A stretch of DNA of 64,000 nt from Linum tenue (taxonomy: Eukaryota > Streptophyta > Magnoliopsida > Malpighiales > Linaceae), in contig CAMGYJ010000002.1 of assembly GCA_946122785.1 (NCBI GenBank), forward strand, positions 20,124,492-20,188,491, in the 5' to 3' direction. The notes beneath the pieces were generated by a model that worked only from the letters and a program-made list of their open reading frames with translations, did no database searches and was not told where the DNA came from. Below are positions 22,726-32,997 of this stretch, one piece after another. A program made the translations under genes and the position numbers. How positions within the stretch are numbered: the first letter of the stretch is position 1; each line of letters starts with the position of its first letter.

Positions 22726-23330
22726 TTGATTCCAATTAAAAATAAAGATATATGGTTATTACTTATTAGAAAGTCGTCATTTTCTACTATGGGATTCGAA
22801 AGCATGAATTTTTAAGCGAATTCCAGTTTGTATTTCTTTTGTTTCTCTTTAGAGTTATCTTTTTCACCCGGGCTAGAATTTTCAACAATTATACATGGAA
22901 TGTTAGCTAGGTATCTATACCATTTCAAATAAATAGTTTCCATTTTTCTATAAAAATAAATATTTATCATCTTAAATACATCATCATAAAAGGAATTAAG
23001 CCTCATCTTAAATACTTTTATTATTACTAACAAAAATTACTAATAATACAATCAAAACACCATAACAGCGCGACATAATACATGCCCAATGCTCATAGGC
23101 CATCTCCGTCCCGCCGCATCACCATCTAGTTAAAACTGAAAACTCAATCCACTTGATAAATTAAAGTAGTGAACGAGGTATAGAAGTTTGAATATTTCTT
23201 CTATAAAGAAATTATTACACAACCTTGGTAGCTCGGGAAATAAGCATAAATATGGCCTTACATTATTGAGTGAATTATATGCATGGTTGAGGACTAGCTA
23301 GGCAATTTATATTCTAACGTTTAATAAATA
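22726..23330. other. AT-rich spacer, no gene seen
   Basis: Non-coding DNA between the dead LINE and the target duplication of the foldback element. Confidence 0.6.
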
Positions 23331-23339
23331 TAACTTTTA
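23331..23339. repeat. 9-bp target duplication, left (TAACTTTTA)
   Basis: TAACTTTTA occurs here and again at 27974-27982, directly outside the two ends of the foldback element. A 9-bp duplication is typical of Mutator-like transposition. Confidence 0.7.
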
Positions 23340-24290
23340 GGACTTTGCTACGGTGACATGCACTTTTCGGTCGACCTCATATAGGATCAGGTCGACCTAA
23401 TCAGTTGTTTCAGTGTAAAAACAGTTTCATGGTGCCTACTTTGGAGATTCATATCTTACAATTGGCTAGATGAAAATTGGAGATTAAAGGCTTGTTTTGA
23501 AGCTGAAGTGTCCCTCTACACATTAAAGTACTTGGGAGCTCAATAGAAAGTTTAGAAGACCATTTTTGAACCTGACCAAAATGCTATGCCAAAACTGGGA
23601 AACTGCCTGAAAATGGCTAAGTCTGGCAACGTGTTTGTCAAGCCTACTTTGGAGCTCAATTTGAGAAGCATGGATGCAAGTCAAGCCCAGGGGCCTCTAC
23701 CACGTTAAATTACGTATTTTTTTATACAAAGGAAAGGCATTGAATGAAAGATTGAATATCTTTAAGGCTTCAAACAAAATGCTCGAAGTTGCTACGACGG
23801 CTGTTTTTCTGGCAGCTTGCTTGTGCTCGAAGTATGCCAGAAAACAGCCTTCGTAGCAACTTCGACCCTTTTGTTTGAAGCGTTAAAGATATCCAATCTT
23901 TCATCCAATTCCTTGAATTTGTATAAAAACATCCTAATTTAACGTGGTAGAGGCTCCTGGACTCGACTCGCATTCATGCTTCTCGAATTGAGGTCAAAAA
24001 TAGGCTTCACAAACACGTTTCCAGACTTAGCCATTTCTAGGCAGTTTCCCAGTTTTGGCATAGCCTTTTGATGAGGTTCAAAAATGGTCTTCTGGACTTC
24101 CTATCGAGCTCTCAATCACTTCAATATGTAGAGGGACACTCCAGCTTCAAAACAAGTCATTAGTCTTCAATTTCCATCTAGCCAATTGTATGATATGAAT
24201 ATCCAAAGTAGGCACCATGAACTGTTTTTACACTGAAACAACATATTAGGTCGACCGGATCCTATATGAGGTCGACCGAATCCTAAATGA

Positions 24291-24295
24291 GGTCG
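24291..24295. repeat. 5-bp target duplication of the LTR element, left (GGTCG)
   Basis: GGTCG precedes the left LTR and recurs at 27857-27861 after the right LTR. Confidence 0.85.
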
Positions 24296-25247
24296 TGATA
24301 TGATCCCAAATTGCCAACCATTCACGTCACAATTACTTGACGAAGTAGCTATCGAAGTTGGGAAGAAGAAGGGCAGAATTTGGCTAAGTCAAAATCCGTG
24401 TTCAGGATACATACTTTGGAGGCATGGTTCTCTCAATTGGCTTGGTGGAAATGCAATTTTAAGGGTTTGTTTTACAGATAAAGTTACCATGTTTCCAATG
24501 GTATGCTTTTTGGATCCAGATGATGTCATTAAGGTTGTTTTCCAAGGTCTCAAAGTTGCTACCTCAAAACTGGAAAACTGCCAGAAAATGGTCAAGTCTG
24601 GAAACTGTTTCGTGAAGCCTACTTTGGAGCTTAATTCGAGGAGTATGGATCTGATTCAAGTCCAAAGGATTCCTCAACATGAAACTAGGTATGTTTGTGA
24701 ACAAAGGGAAGGAATTGGATGAAGAATTGGAGCTCTGGAAGGCCTCGAACAAAAGGCGCGAAGTTAGTACGAAAGCTGCCTTTTGAATGTTTGTTGGCAG
24801 CTTGCTTGTGCTTCAAGAAAGGGAGTTTAAACCCGAATTTTGTGTCCTTTTTAGTGTAGAATTTTACCTTAATTGTTTTCTAGTTCTATTAGGATTGTAT
24901 TAGGTTTTATTTGCCTTTAAATATCGTTCTAATTACGTTGTAAAATTCAGAGTTGATTGAATAGAAAAGAAACCGTTTGGTTTTGCAAGTTTGCGAACTT
25001 GTTTTGGTTTTGGTGGATTCCAAACTTGCTGAGCTTGTGTATCGATTGAATAGTCACTTCAATCGTGGTCGAGCAACTACCCTTTTATACCAATCGAGCT
25101 ATCCCCAGGTGTGGATTTGTCCTTTTGGTTCCGTTTTATCCAAGTTCGTATTAAGAACGCGTTGTTCTTGATTCGAGCTCAATCGATTCTTCGATTGAGT
25201 CTTTAGCTGCGTGACTTTGATAAACATACACCTCCAGGGGCGTATTA
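24296..25247 (+). repeat. 5' LTR
   Basis: 952 bp, starting TGATATGATCCC and ending GGGGCGTATTA. The frame 24300-24722 within it is the LTR-encoded tail seen in full at the 3' side. Confidence 0.93.
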
Positions 25248-25249
25248 AG

Positions 25250-25262
25250 TGGTATCAGAGCC
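25250..25262 (+). other. tRNA primer-binding site
   Basis: TGGTATCAGAGCC, the plant initiator-Met tRNA type primer site, two bases inside the left LTR. Confidence 0.9.
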
Positions 25263-25391
25263 CCGTTCAACACAAGGGCGAAGGAGAAGAAGACGCGCCT
25301 GTGTTTCGTACGAATTCAGAATTCGTCAGAAACAGAGGAACAATTCTGTTTTGGTTTTGAAGTTTTGAGAATTTCAATTCGAAGGTTCGAG

Positions 25392-26675
25392 ATGGAGCAT
25401 ATTATTGTGGAGGATTTTATGGCTCGTTTTGATGCGATGCTCAACGCTGAATTTGCGAAGCTCAGACGAGACGTTAATCGGAAGTTTGATGCTGTCATCG
25501 AAAGAAGACGAGCCCAGCAGTCCAACAGAGTTGGTGCACTCTGTTTTTCTCCGTCAAGACAGAGGACGTATTCGGCAGACGACGTCGACGAGCTAGAGGT
25601 TGATTCGAAGAAAGTTGCAGCTGTTGGCGAATTACTTGAGGGAGAAAGAGCGAATCTTCGCAAATTTAACACTCCAGGTCAGCCAGAAATCGAAGAACTT
25701 GGTGATTTGATCAACTACTCTTGTGCCGGGAAACTCTGTTCTTCGATGGAATGGAAGAGCACGAGAGACGGCGACGAAGGGGGAGAGTTGGCGCACGACG
25801 CAGCCATAAACGCGTCATTGGAAGTTGGAGGAACAACGAAGAGGCGAGGGAAAGCTCCAGAGCTGTTTGGAGACGATCGAACTCCTCCCTCGACGACTCT
25901 GCCACCGCTCTGCTATTTTCCAGAAAAACAGAGTAGCAAGAACGACGATCTCGTCGTGGCTACGAAAGGTGATACATGTGACGCCGCTGCTACAGAAACA
26001 TTCCAACAACATACTGGAATGATTTTGTGGGATTGGTTCGAGCCATATCAGGTTCAATTGTTGGAACCAATTCGAGCTGGAACTCCTCAGGAAACGCTCA
26101 AGAACAAAGAACAATTGACTGAATGGGTTGGAGAGTTCCAGATCGATTCGATCAAATTGGCTGATGGAGAACCATCAAGGGACGTGCCAGGAATCTGTAC
26201 GATCAATCAATTCATCGCGATGAGGTCTGGATCACAAACGCCCAATTCGACATTGAGCTTGCTGGGTTCCGAAAATTTAAATTCGGACGACGGCGGGGAA
26301 ATTTCAGGCCATGATTCGCCGCGTCTCAGGGACGTTCGATGCATAGAATCGATCGAAGAGTATAATTCGTTGATAAAGAAAGCTGATTCGTGCCATGGAT
26401 TGAAGAATGAAGCTGTGCATCAAAAAGCCTCAATCTGGCAAAGTTCATTGCGGCGGTTTGTGCCGCCAGAAACTAGAAACGAGGAATTGAAGAGGATGGT
26501 GATGAATCGTGACTGGGGATGGGTCCATAACTTCAGTTGGAATCCTGGAGAAGAGCATGGAGTGGTTCAATCGGGCTGGAAATCGTCGATACGAAAACCC
26601 CCAATTCGGTCGAATGACTCAACAACGGAGATGGAGCTCGGCGACCTGGAAATTGTGCTGATCGTGTTCAAGTGA
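25392..26675 (+). CDS. Internal protein of the non-autonomous LTR element, function unknown
   Basis: An open frame with 427 codons from the ATG at 25392. I chose that ATG because upstream in-frame sequence is leader DNA. The N-terminal 50 residues are helical and charged (DFMARFDAMLNAEFAKLRRD then FDAVIERRRAQQ), perhaps a coiled-coil gag-like multimerisation segment. The rest is hydrophilic with Trp-rich patches near the C-terminus (NRDWGWVHNFSW). There is no CCHC knuckle and no DTGA protease or RT motif. Position after the primer site suggests a degenerate or replaced gag. It ends four bases into the next frame, which runs through into the right LTR. The intact frame suggests either recent origin or selection on the protein. 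Confidence 0.6.
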   Translation: MEHIIVEDFMARFDAMLNAEFAKLRRDVNRKFDAVIERRRAQQSNRVGALCFSPSRQRTYSADDVDELEVDSKKVAAVGELLEGERANLRKFNTPGQPEIEELGDLINYSCAGKLCSSMEWKSTRDGDEGGELAHDAAINASLEVGGTTKRRGKAPELFGDDRTPPSTTLPPLCYFPEKQSSKNDDLVVATKGDTCDAAATETFQQHTGMILWDWFEPYQVQLLEPIRAGTPQETLKNKEQLTEWVGEFQIDSIKLADGEPSRDVPGICTINQFIAMRSGSQTPNSTLSLLGSENLNSDDGGEISGHDSPRLRDVRCIESIEEYNSLIKKADSCHGLKNEAVHQKASIWQSSLRRFVPPETRNEELKRMVMNRDWGWVHNFSWNPGEEHGVVQSGWKSSIRKPPIRSNDSTTEMELGDLEIVLIVFK

Positions 26676-27331
26676 GATTGGAAGTCGGGTCAGGTTTGTT
26701 TCAAGTCCAGGAAGGGTTCCCAACAGCTCTGCAAGCTTCAAATTCCCTGGAGAAGCTTGAAGGTGAGTTTACAACTGTAATTTTTCTGCCAAAAAAGATG
26801 ATCGAACAGCCTACATTCGATCCAATCTGGAATCAATTCTGTGAACGGTTTGAGAAACGAAAGGCCAAAGTGTTGAGGGCAACACTTTTTCAAGAGGGAG
26901 GGCCTGATATGATCCCAAATTGCCAACCATTCACGTCACAATTACTTGACGAAGTAGCTATCGAAGTTGGGAAGAAGAAGGGCAGAATTTGGCTAAGTCA
27001 AAATCCGTGTTCAGGATACATACTTTGGAGGCATGGTTCTCTCAATTGGCTTGGTGGAAATGCAATTTTAAGGGTTTGTTTTACAGATAAAGTTACCATG
27101 TTTCCAATGGTATGCTTTTTGGATCCAGATGATGTCATTAAGGTTGTTTTCCAAGGTCTCAAAGTTGCTACCTCAAAACTGGAAAACTGCCAGAAAATGG
27201 TCAAGTCTGGAAACTGTTTCGTGAAGCCTACTTTGGAGCTTAATTCGAGGAGTATGGATCTGATTCAAGTCCAAAGGATTCCTCAACATGAAACTAGGTA
27301 TGTTTGTGAACAAAGGGAAGGAATTGGATGA
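26672..27331 (+). CDS. Second frame of the LTR element, reading into the 3' LTR
   Basis: An open frame of 219 codons begins by overlapping the end of the previous frame (stop at 26673-26675) and continues across the polypurine tract into the right LTR. It has no ATG until MIEQPTFDP at about 26800, so it would need frameshifting, splicing or an internal start. The LTR-encoded part (LDEVAIEVGKKKGRIWLSQN, then VTMFPMVCFLDPDDVIKVVF) is unrecognised. It might be only a chance frame, but the diverged relatives in the foldback arms allow a test of codon conservation. Confidence 0.4.
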   Translation: MRLEVGSGLFQVQEGFPTALQASNSLEKLEGEFTTVIFLPKKMIEQPTFDPIWNQFCERFEKRKAKVLRATLFQEGGPDMIPNCQPFTSQLLDEVAIEVGKKKGRIWLSQNPCSGYILWRHGSLNWLGGNAILRVCFTDKVTMFPMVCFLDPDDVIKVVFQGLKVATSKLENCQKMVKSGNCFVKPTLELNSRSMDLIQVQRIPQHETRYVCEQREGIG

Positions 27332-27856
27332 AGAATTGGAGCTCTGGAAGGCCTCGAACAAAAGGCGCGAAGTTAGTACGAAAGCTGCCTTTTGAATGTT
27401 TGTTGGCAGCTTGCTTGTGCTTCAAGAAAGGGAGTTTAAACCCGAATTTTGTGTCCTTTTTAGTGTAGAATTTTACCTTAATTGTTTTCTAGTTCTATTA
27501 GGATTGTATTAGGTTTTATTTGCCTTTAAATATCGTTCTAATTACGTTGTAAAATTCAGAGTTGATTGAATAGAAAAGAAACCGTTTGGTTTTGCAAGTT
27601 TGCGAACTTGTTTTGGGTTTGGTGGATTCCAAACTTGCTGAGCTTGTGTATCGATTGAATAGTCACTTCAATCGTGGTCGAGCAACTACCCTTTTATACC
27701 AATCGAGCTATCCCCAGGTGTGGATTTGTCCTTTTGGTTCCGTTTTATCCAAGTTCGTATTAAGAACGCGTTGTTCTTGATTCGAGCTCAATCGATTCTT
27801 CGATTGAGTCTTTAGCTGCGTGACTTTGATAAACATACACCTCCAGGGGCGTATTA
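26905..27856 (+). repeat. 3' LTR
   Basis: 952 bp, a copy of 24296-25247 with one difference that I could see. Confidence 0.93.
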
Positions 27857-27982
27857 GGTCGACCGGATCCTATATGAGGTCGACCGAATTCTAAATGAGG
27901 TCGACCTAATCCTAACTGAGGTCGACCGGAAAGTGCAAGTCACCGTGACATGCATGTCACCGTAGGCACACCCTAACTTTTA

Positions 27983-29385
27983 TTAATGTTTTACAATGAC
28001 TCAAATTATTAGAACAAGTCCATCCTAAATTTTGTACAATTCCCTTATCGCTAATCAGCCTGCCAGCTATCTATTTGATAAGGTTTTTTTATCATCACAA
28101 ACGGGCCAAACATCGGAATTATAATAATACAGACTAGATACAAAACCCGGCCCATTGGCCGGATACATTTGATCATGATATAAACAATAAGTAGTAATTA
28201 TCTTAACTATTTACAACATAACTATATTCATTATCGATTCTACTATCTTCACTCTCAAATGTCTCGAGTATTATTAGCTTCTTCTTAACAATATCGTTTC
28301 TTAACAACATAACTATATTTATTATTGATTCTGCATATAGATGTCTTCTTCTTAACAACGTCGTTATAAGTATCAGTGACTCCACTTCCTCTACCATCAA
28401 AAGAGTCTGTGTAATTCTCCTCATTTAATTGCTAACAAATTTGAAGGCAAAACTTATGCAAATATGAAACATCATTATCATGCAAAATAAATTTACCTCA
28501 TCCAAGTCATTTGCAATAATTGTTTGAGATGTGTTCTTTCTCATCTTTGATTATCTTTCAAACTATGAATTCACTTATGAGAATTGTAATTTCCATTGTC
28601 GTTCATATGATTTTCGCTAACCTCAATTTTCAGAAGAGAAGGAGGATGTCCTCTTTTACCAGTATTTTGAAATAGTTTCTCAGCATCCTGCAAATCTAAT
28701 AAAAAAAAATCTTAGTTCTTTGTCGTTCAAAATTAAAATGTCCGGTTCAACATTTTTCTTCAAAACATGAAGTTAGATTGAGATTCACTATTTAATTCAA
28801 CAGTATAATTACATATGTTCAAAACCCTCTCACCCTTGACCCTTCCCACATTACTTGCCCCCCACTTTATAATTGTAATACGTTTTTTTGTTCTCTCATG
28901 TATAAATTACCCCATTATTTTGCTACCATATAACCTTTATAATTAAAGAAGTTACATAAGTTTCATGTAAAAGATGGTATTTTATGCAATGTGTATGAAA
29001 AATTCTTACATAAGCCATTACAAACATCTCATGAAACATAATGACAATTTTGACTTAACCCATATTATTCAATCTATTTAACCTGTTTTAAAGTGGGCAA
29101 TACCTACCTCTTACGGCGGGCAGGTATGAGTACTCTTCTCGACCTCACACATCCTGACATTCTCCATCCTCGACTCGAGAATCTAGTTTAACTACAATTT
29201 ATCATGTTATACCTTTTTATTTTCTAATAAAAATAAATATTTCTAATCTTTTCGATTTAAATTACATACTGCATATGGATTGACCTATCTTGATATGAAC
29301 GGGTATGGATATCACAATTGCCATTCCTAATGCGAGAGGGATTGCAGGAATAAACAACTAAAGTTAAGTACTGGAGCTTGATTAA
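27983..29385. other. AT-rich spacer, no gene seen
   Basis: Non-coding; frames here are short and without family signal. Confidence 0.6.
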
Positions 29386-30190
29386 AAAAATAGAGTAATG
29401 ACTATTTATCAGCTAAACCTTTTTCAGATTCTTTTTTATTAGTCAAGTTTATTAAAATGCTATTAATTAGCTAAATGTTAACTGTTCGTTGACTTTTCCT
29501 TTTGATGATGGTGAGTTTTCAGACGTGGCGCTGAGTTGGAAAGAATATTCTGATGTGGCAGTAAAAAAATGTCACATTAGCAGGTCAACCATTGACCACT
29601 TCAATATTTTATTATAAAAGGGTTAATACTATTTATTAGCCAAATCTTTTTAGCATTCTTTTTTAGCCAAACCTATTTAATTACTAATAATTATTCAATT
29701 AGCCAAATGTTAACTTTCAGTTAACAATTTTGTTAGTAATATTGACTTGATAACGTGATACTGACTTGGAAGAGACAACTGAAGGTCAACATTCCAAAAT
29801 TTTAGTATTATAACTAAGAATATAGTAACAAAATTATCAACGATAACGTAAAAATGACAAATATTTTAATGCATTACAAAATATTTGGCCAGTTATTAGT
29901 AATTCAATAGGTTTGATTAATAAAGAAAATGCGAGAAATGTTTGGCTAATAATTAGTGTTTACTCATTTATTCATTGATGAGGTGGCAACTGAGTTGGAC
30001 GTTGAGTTGGAGCACCGTTAAGAAATAGTTAACGGTAACAGAATAATGGCTATTACTTTGACGTGTTACAAAATGTTTGACAAATTTTTAGTATTTCAAT
30101 AAGTTTGTTAATAAAATATAACTAAAAAAATTGGCTAATAAATCATTAAAAAGAATGCTGAATTTTAATAAGCTATTTATTAGTACCTCA
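29385..30190. mobile_element. Nested pair of related hairpin MITEs
   Basis: The outer unit begins near 29392 (GACTATTTATCAGCTAAACC) and closes near 30185, where the inverse (GCTATTTATTAGTACC on plus) is found. An inner unit, about 29628-29968, has ends TACTATTTATTAGCCAAA and its inverse TTTGGCTAATAATTAGTG. Both share GCATTCTTTTT and AGCCAAATGTTAAC blocks. So one member of a MITE family appears to sit inside another. Exact borders and target duplications were not resolved. Confidence 0.6.
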
Positions 30191-31097
30191 AATTAATTGG
30201 TCTATTAAACCAAACCATCGATTAGTAGGGAAACATCCAAATATATAAAGGACTAAGTAATCCTTCCGAACTGTGCGCCGAGAGCCGGAAAAATTGAATT
30301 GGAGAGTTCTCAAGGAGAAACTCCATATATGATTTGTAGGATGACCAAGCTATAATAGCTTCGTAATTATTCAAGTTCTTCAACATCACATCTCAAACTA
30401 CTCGTAGTAACTTGCCATAAATCCATGATGGAATTTTATCCATATATCCTAGTCAACTTTTAAAATTTCAAAGTGGCGCTCACATTTATCTATTGTATAT
30501 TATAAATATAATTAATTAATTAACAACAAAAAGATAATATAAATATTCAATTAATGTGCAAATATGAGTTAGATTTTTTATACTCTTTCTTATGTTCTAG
30601 TTTCCATTGACATTTTCATGGAACATATAATTCTTTGTTCCCCAGTTCTAATTATGTTACTATATGTTACTTTTGAAAAGGAGGACAAAGAATTGGTAAC
30701 CAATATTTGTTACGTTAAAAGTTAAACGAAATTTTCTCATTTATTGTTATTGACTTTGTGACAACATTATGTTTATTAGTACGTAATGTCTTTGTTTTGT
30801 GTACATATCATAAACATGACAAACAAATAGAAAATGATAGTATGGTAATTATGGACTTTAAGTTCTAAATCTCAAACCCTTAAATCCATAATAAAACATC
30901 TCAACAAACAAAAGGATTGTTAGAAAACCATAATGCCTCAAATCTTTGATAAATCCTTGAATTTTTAAATTGCAAAACCCTTATTTTTAAATTCATGAAG
31001 CAAACAAACCGTAACTCTTTATTGTAATACGATGACCAATTATCCTTACAAAGTACAAACACATCCTTATAAATGGTACCAATGGTGCCGTTGATGA
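30191..31097. other. AT-rich spacer, no gene seen
   Basis: Downstream (3') of the beta-glucosidase gene. Only short unconvincing frames. Confidence 0.6.
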
Positions 31098-32772
31098 TCA
31101 GTGCAACAGGAACATCTTGTACCAATAAGCCGAGTACTTGAGGTACCTCTTGAGATTGTTCTTGAAATCAATGTATATCATCCCGAACCGCACCTGATAA
31201 CCCGCGTCCCACTCGAAGTCGTCGAACAAAGACCACGAGTAGTACCCTTTCACGTTCACTCCGTCTCTGCACATAATTTGTACATTACACTTAGGCACAA
31301 CGTGCATGCATGAATGTACCCATATTAATTAGTTTGATCAAAGTTTTTTTAAAAAATTACTTGATAGCTAGGAGAAGGTTCTGCAGGTGTAGATGGAGGT
31401 ACTTGATCCTCATCCCATCTTTGATGAACACACTCCGAGGCAACGTGTCGTTAGTAGCATCGGCCAGACCTACGTACATACATCATACAGATTAATCTCA
31501 ATTATAATCATATCTCCTACGACAGTACTATCTCATAATATTAATGCGACGAGAAATTCAAATTCCGGATATGTATGAATGTATACCATTTTCAGTGATG
31601 TAGATTGGGGGATTCTTGTACTTCTCTTTTACATACCGCACTAGCCAGTAAATTCCCTTAGGGTAGATGAACAGCCAATTCAGACCTGTCTGCAAGTAAT
31701 ATAAATAACAAAAACAAAATCATGTCGAGCCTAAAAAAAAACATTTGAAAAAAATTATAATAATTCAAGTAACATACCGGTGTACCAATAGGAACCCCAG
31801 CCTTGGAATCTACATGCAAGTGGGCAATTAATTACGCAAACAATCAACACCATAACTAAGTAATTTAGCATTTTGAAATCAACAATCATTAACAAAAAAA
31901 AAAATGTTACACTTACTTGTGAATATGATTTGAGAATCGGAAGAGTAGCTGGCGTTGACCCCTTGAAGGACCGGATTATGGGCAGCGTAATTGGTAGTAT
32001 AGTAATTGACTCCCATAAAATCCAACGACCCTCGCAGCATGCGAGACTGCTCCGAGGTAAACCGGGGCCGTCTTTTCCCGACCAGCCTCTTCATGCTGGT
32101 CGGATAGTCGCCATAAGTAATAGGATGGGCATACCATCCGAAGAAGAAGTCGAGCGCCCTCTCCGCGGCCTCCCAGTCGGCCGCAGATTTGGGAGATTTG
32201 GGCACGAACCAGTGGGTGACTAGCGTGATTCCGATTTCCCCCTTTTGGGCCGACTGGTACTTGGACTTGTAGAGCTGGACCGCGGCCGCGTGGGAGAGGA
32301 GCAAGTTGTGGGCCGCGATGTAGGGCTCGGTGGCCGAGTTGCCGACCGTGCAGTTGCCCATGTAGCGCGAGCAGTGGCCCGGCGCGAAGCTCCCGCCGTT
32401 GTAGCCGTTGACGCTGTAGGAGTAGGGCTCGTTGAGGGTGCACCATTTCTTCACCCTGTCGCCGAATAGCTTGAAGCACAGGTCGGCGTAGTCACGGAAG
32501 TCGTCCCTACAATACGAGTAGTGTACAGTAAATCAACTGTTAGTCTTTTGTGCACAATACGCGAGAACGTCTTAAAGACATCGCGACCTAGTACGCGGTG
32601 ACTTACACAACGTTGGAGCTGAGGAAACCGGAGTACTGATCATCGAGCGCCTGTGGGAGGTCCCAATGGAACAAGGTGACGAAGGGCTTGATACCGTTGG
32701 CCAGGAGGTCGTCGATCAGCCGGTTGTAGAATTTCACTCCCAATGGATTCACCCCGCCGCTCAGTTTCCCCT
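31098..32772 (-). CDS. Family-1 beta-glucosidase, N-terminal part lost at the assembly gap
   Basis: Six exons on minus join in frame: 32607-32772, 31917-32506, 31778-31809, 31587-31689, 31361-31469 and 31098-31266, giving about 389 residues against roughly 500-550 for the family. GH1 enzymes hydrolyse beta-glucosides of plant metabolites with two catalytic glutamates. The acid/base sits in TLNEP (exon 2) and the nucleophile in IYITENG (exon 4). [15 protein letters not shown], the [11 protein letters not shown] block and the C-terminal [16 protein letters not shown] (aglycone and sugar-binding region) are all intact. The 590-bp second exon merges several exons that are separate in many plant homologues. 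Upstream exons, with any signal peptide, should lie beyond 32772, but the 100-N gap starts at 32897 and nothing glucosidase-like follows it. The gene is truncated either by assembly or by a real insertion. Substrate is not predictable. Confidence 0.92.
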
Positions 32773-32896
32773 CTGTCACATGAAAATTGATTACCACGAT
32801 TAATAATAAGACGAAAAAGGATCATATAATATTTGATTTCCATTATTGATTATGCAATATATTGAGAGGTGAAGTGATCAACTTAATTAATTATAA

Positions 32897-32996
32897 NNNN
32901 NNNNNNNNNNNNNNNNNNNNNNNNNNNNNNNNNNNNNNNNNNNNNNNNNNNNNNNNNNNNNNNNNNNNNNNNNNNNNNNNNNNNNNNNNNNNNNNN
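32897..32996. other. Assembly gap (100 N)
   Basis: Exactly 100 N, the conventional size for a gap of unknown length. It separates the glucosidase gene from an unrelated retroelement-like sequence, so the two sides may not be adjacent as drawn. Confidence 1.
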
Positions 32997-32997
32997 T

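Larger units (their letters stand above)
24296..27856 (+). mobile_element. Non-autonomous LTR retrotransposon, 3.56 kb
   Basis: Two 952-bp LTRs (24296-25247 and 26905-27856) bracket a 1657-bp interior. A primer-binding site TGGTATCAGAGCC at 25250, complementary to the 3' end of plant initiator methionine tRNA, follows the left LTR by two bases. The polypurine tract AAGAGGGAGGGCC precedes the right LTR. The 5-bp target copies match. The interior lacks protease, integrase, reverse transcriptase and RNase H, so it depends on another element. The LTRs begin TG and end TA rather than the usual CA. The one LTR difference I see is at 25011 against 27620 (T versus G), so insertion was very recent. 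Confidence 0.93.
23340..27973. mobile_element. Foldback MULE-like element, split by an LTR retrotransposon
   Basis: Left arm 23340 to about 23815; the right arm is the inverse, about 23830-24295 plus 27862-27973 after removing the retrotransposon. Shared blocks include CTACGGTGACATGCA at the outer tip, GTCGACCTCATATAGGATC, TTTCAGTGTAAAAACAGTT and GGCAGCTTGCTTGTGC near the centre. Without the insertion the element is about 1.07 kb. The subterminal region repeats GGTCGACC-centred units. Much of each arm resembles part of the LTR of the retrotransposon now inside it. There is no transposase, so it is non-autonomous. Confidence 0.82.

Noticed and set aside
23674..23973. Foldback centre as a microRNA precursor
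   Set aside because: The stem is nearly 500 bp long and belongs to a transposon with target duplication; no sign of a conserved short stem.
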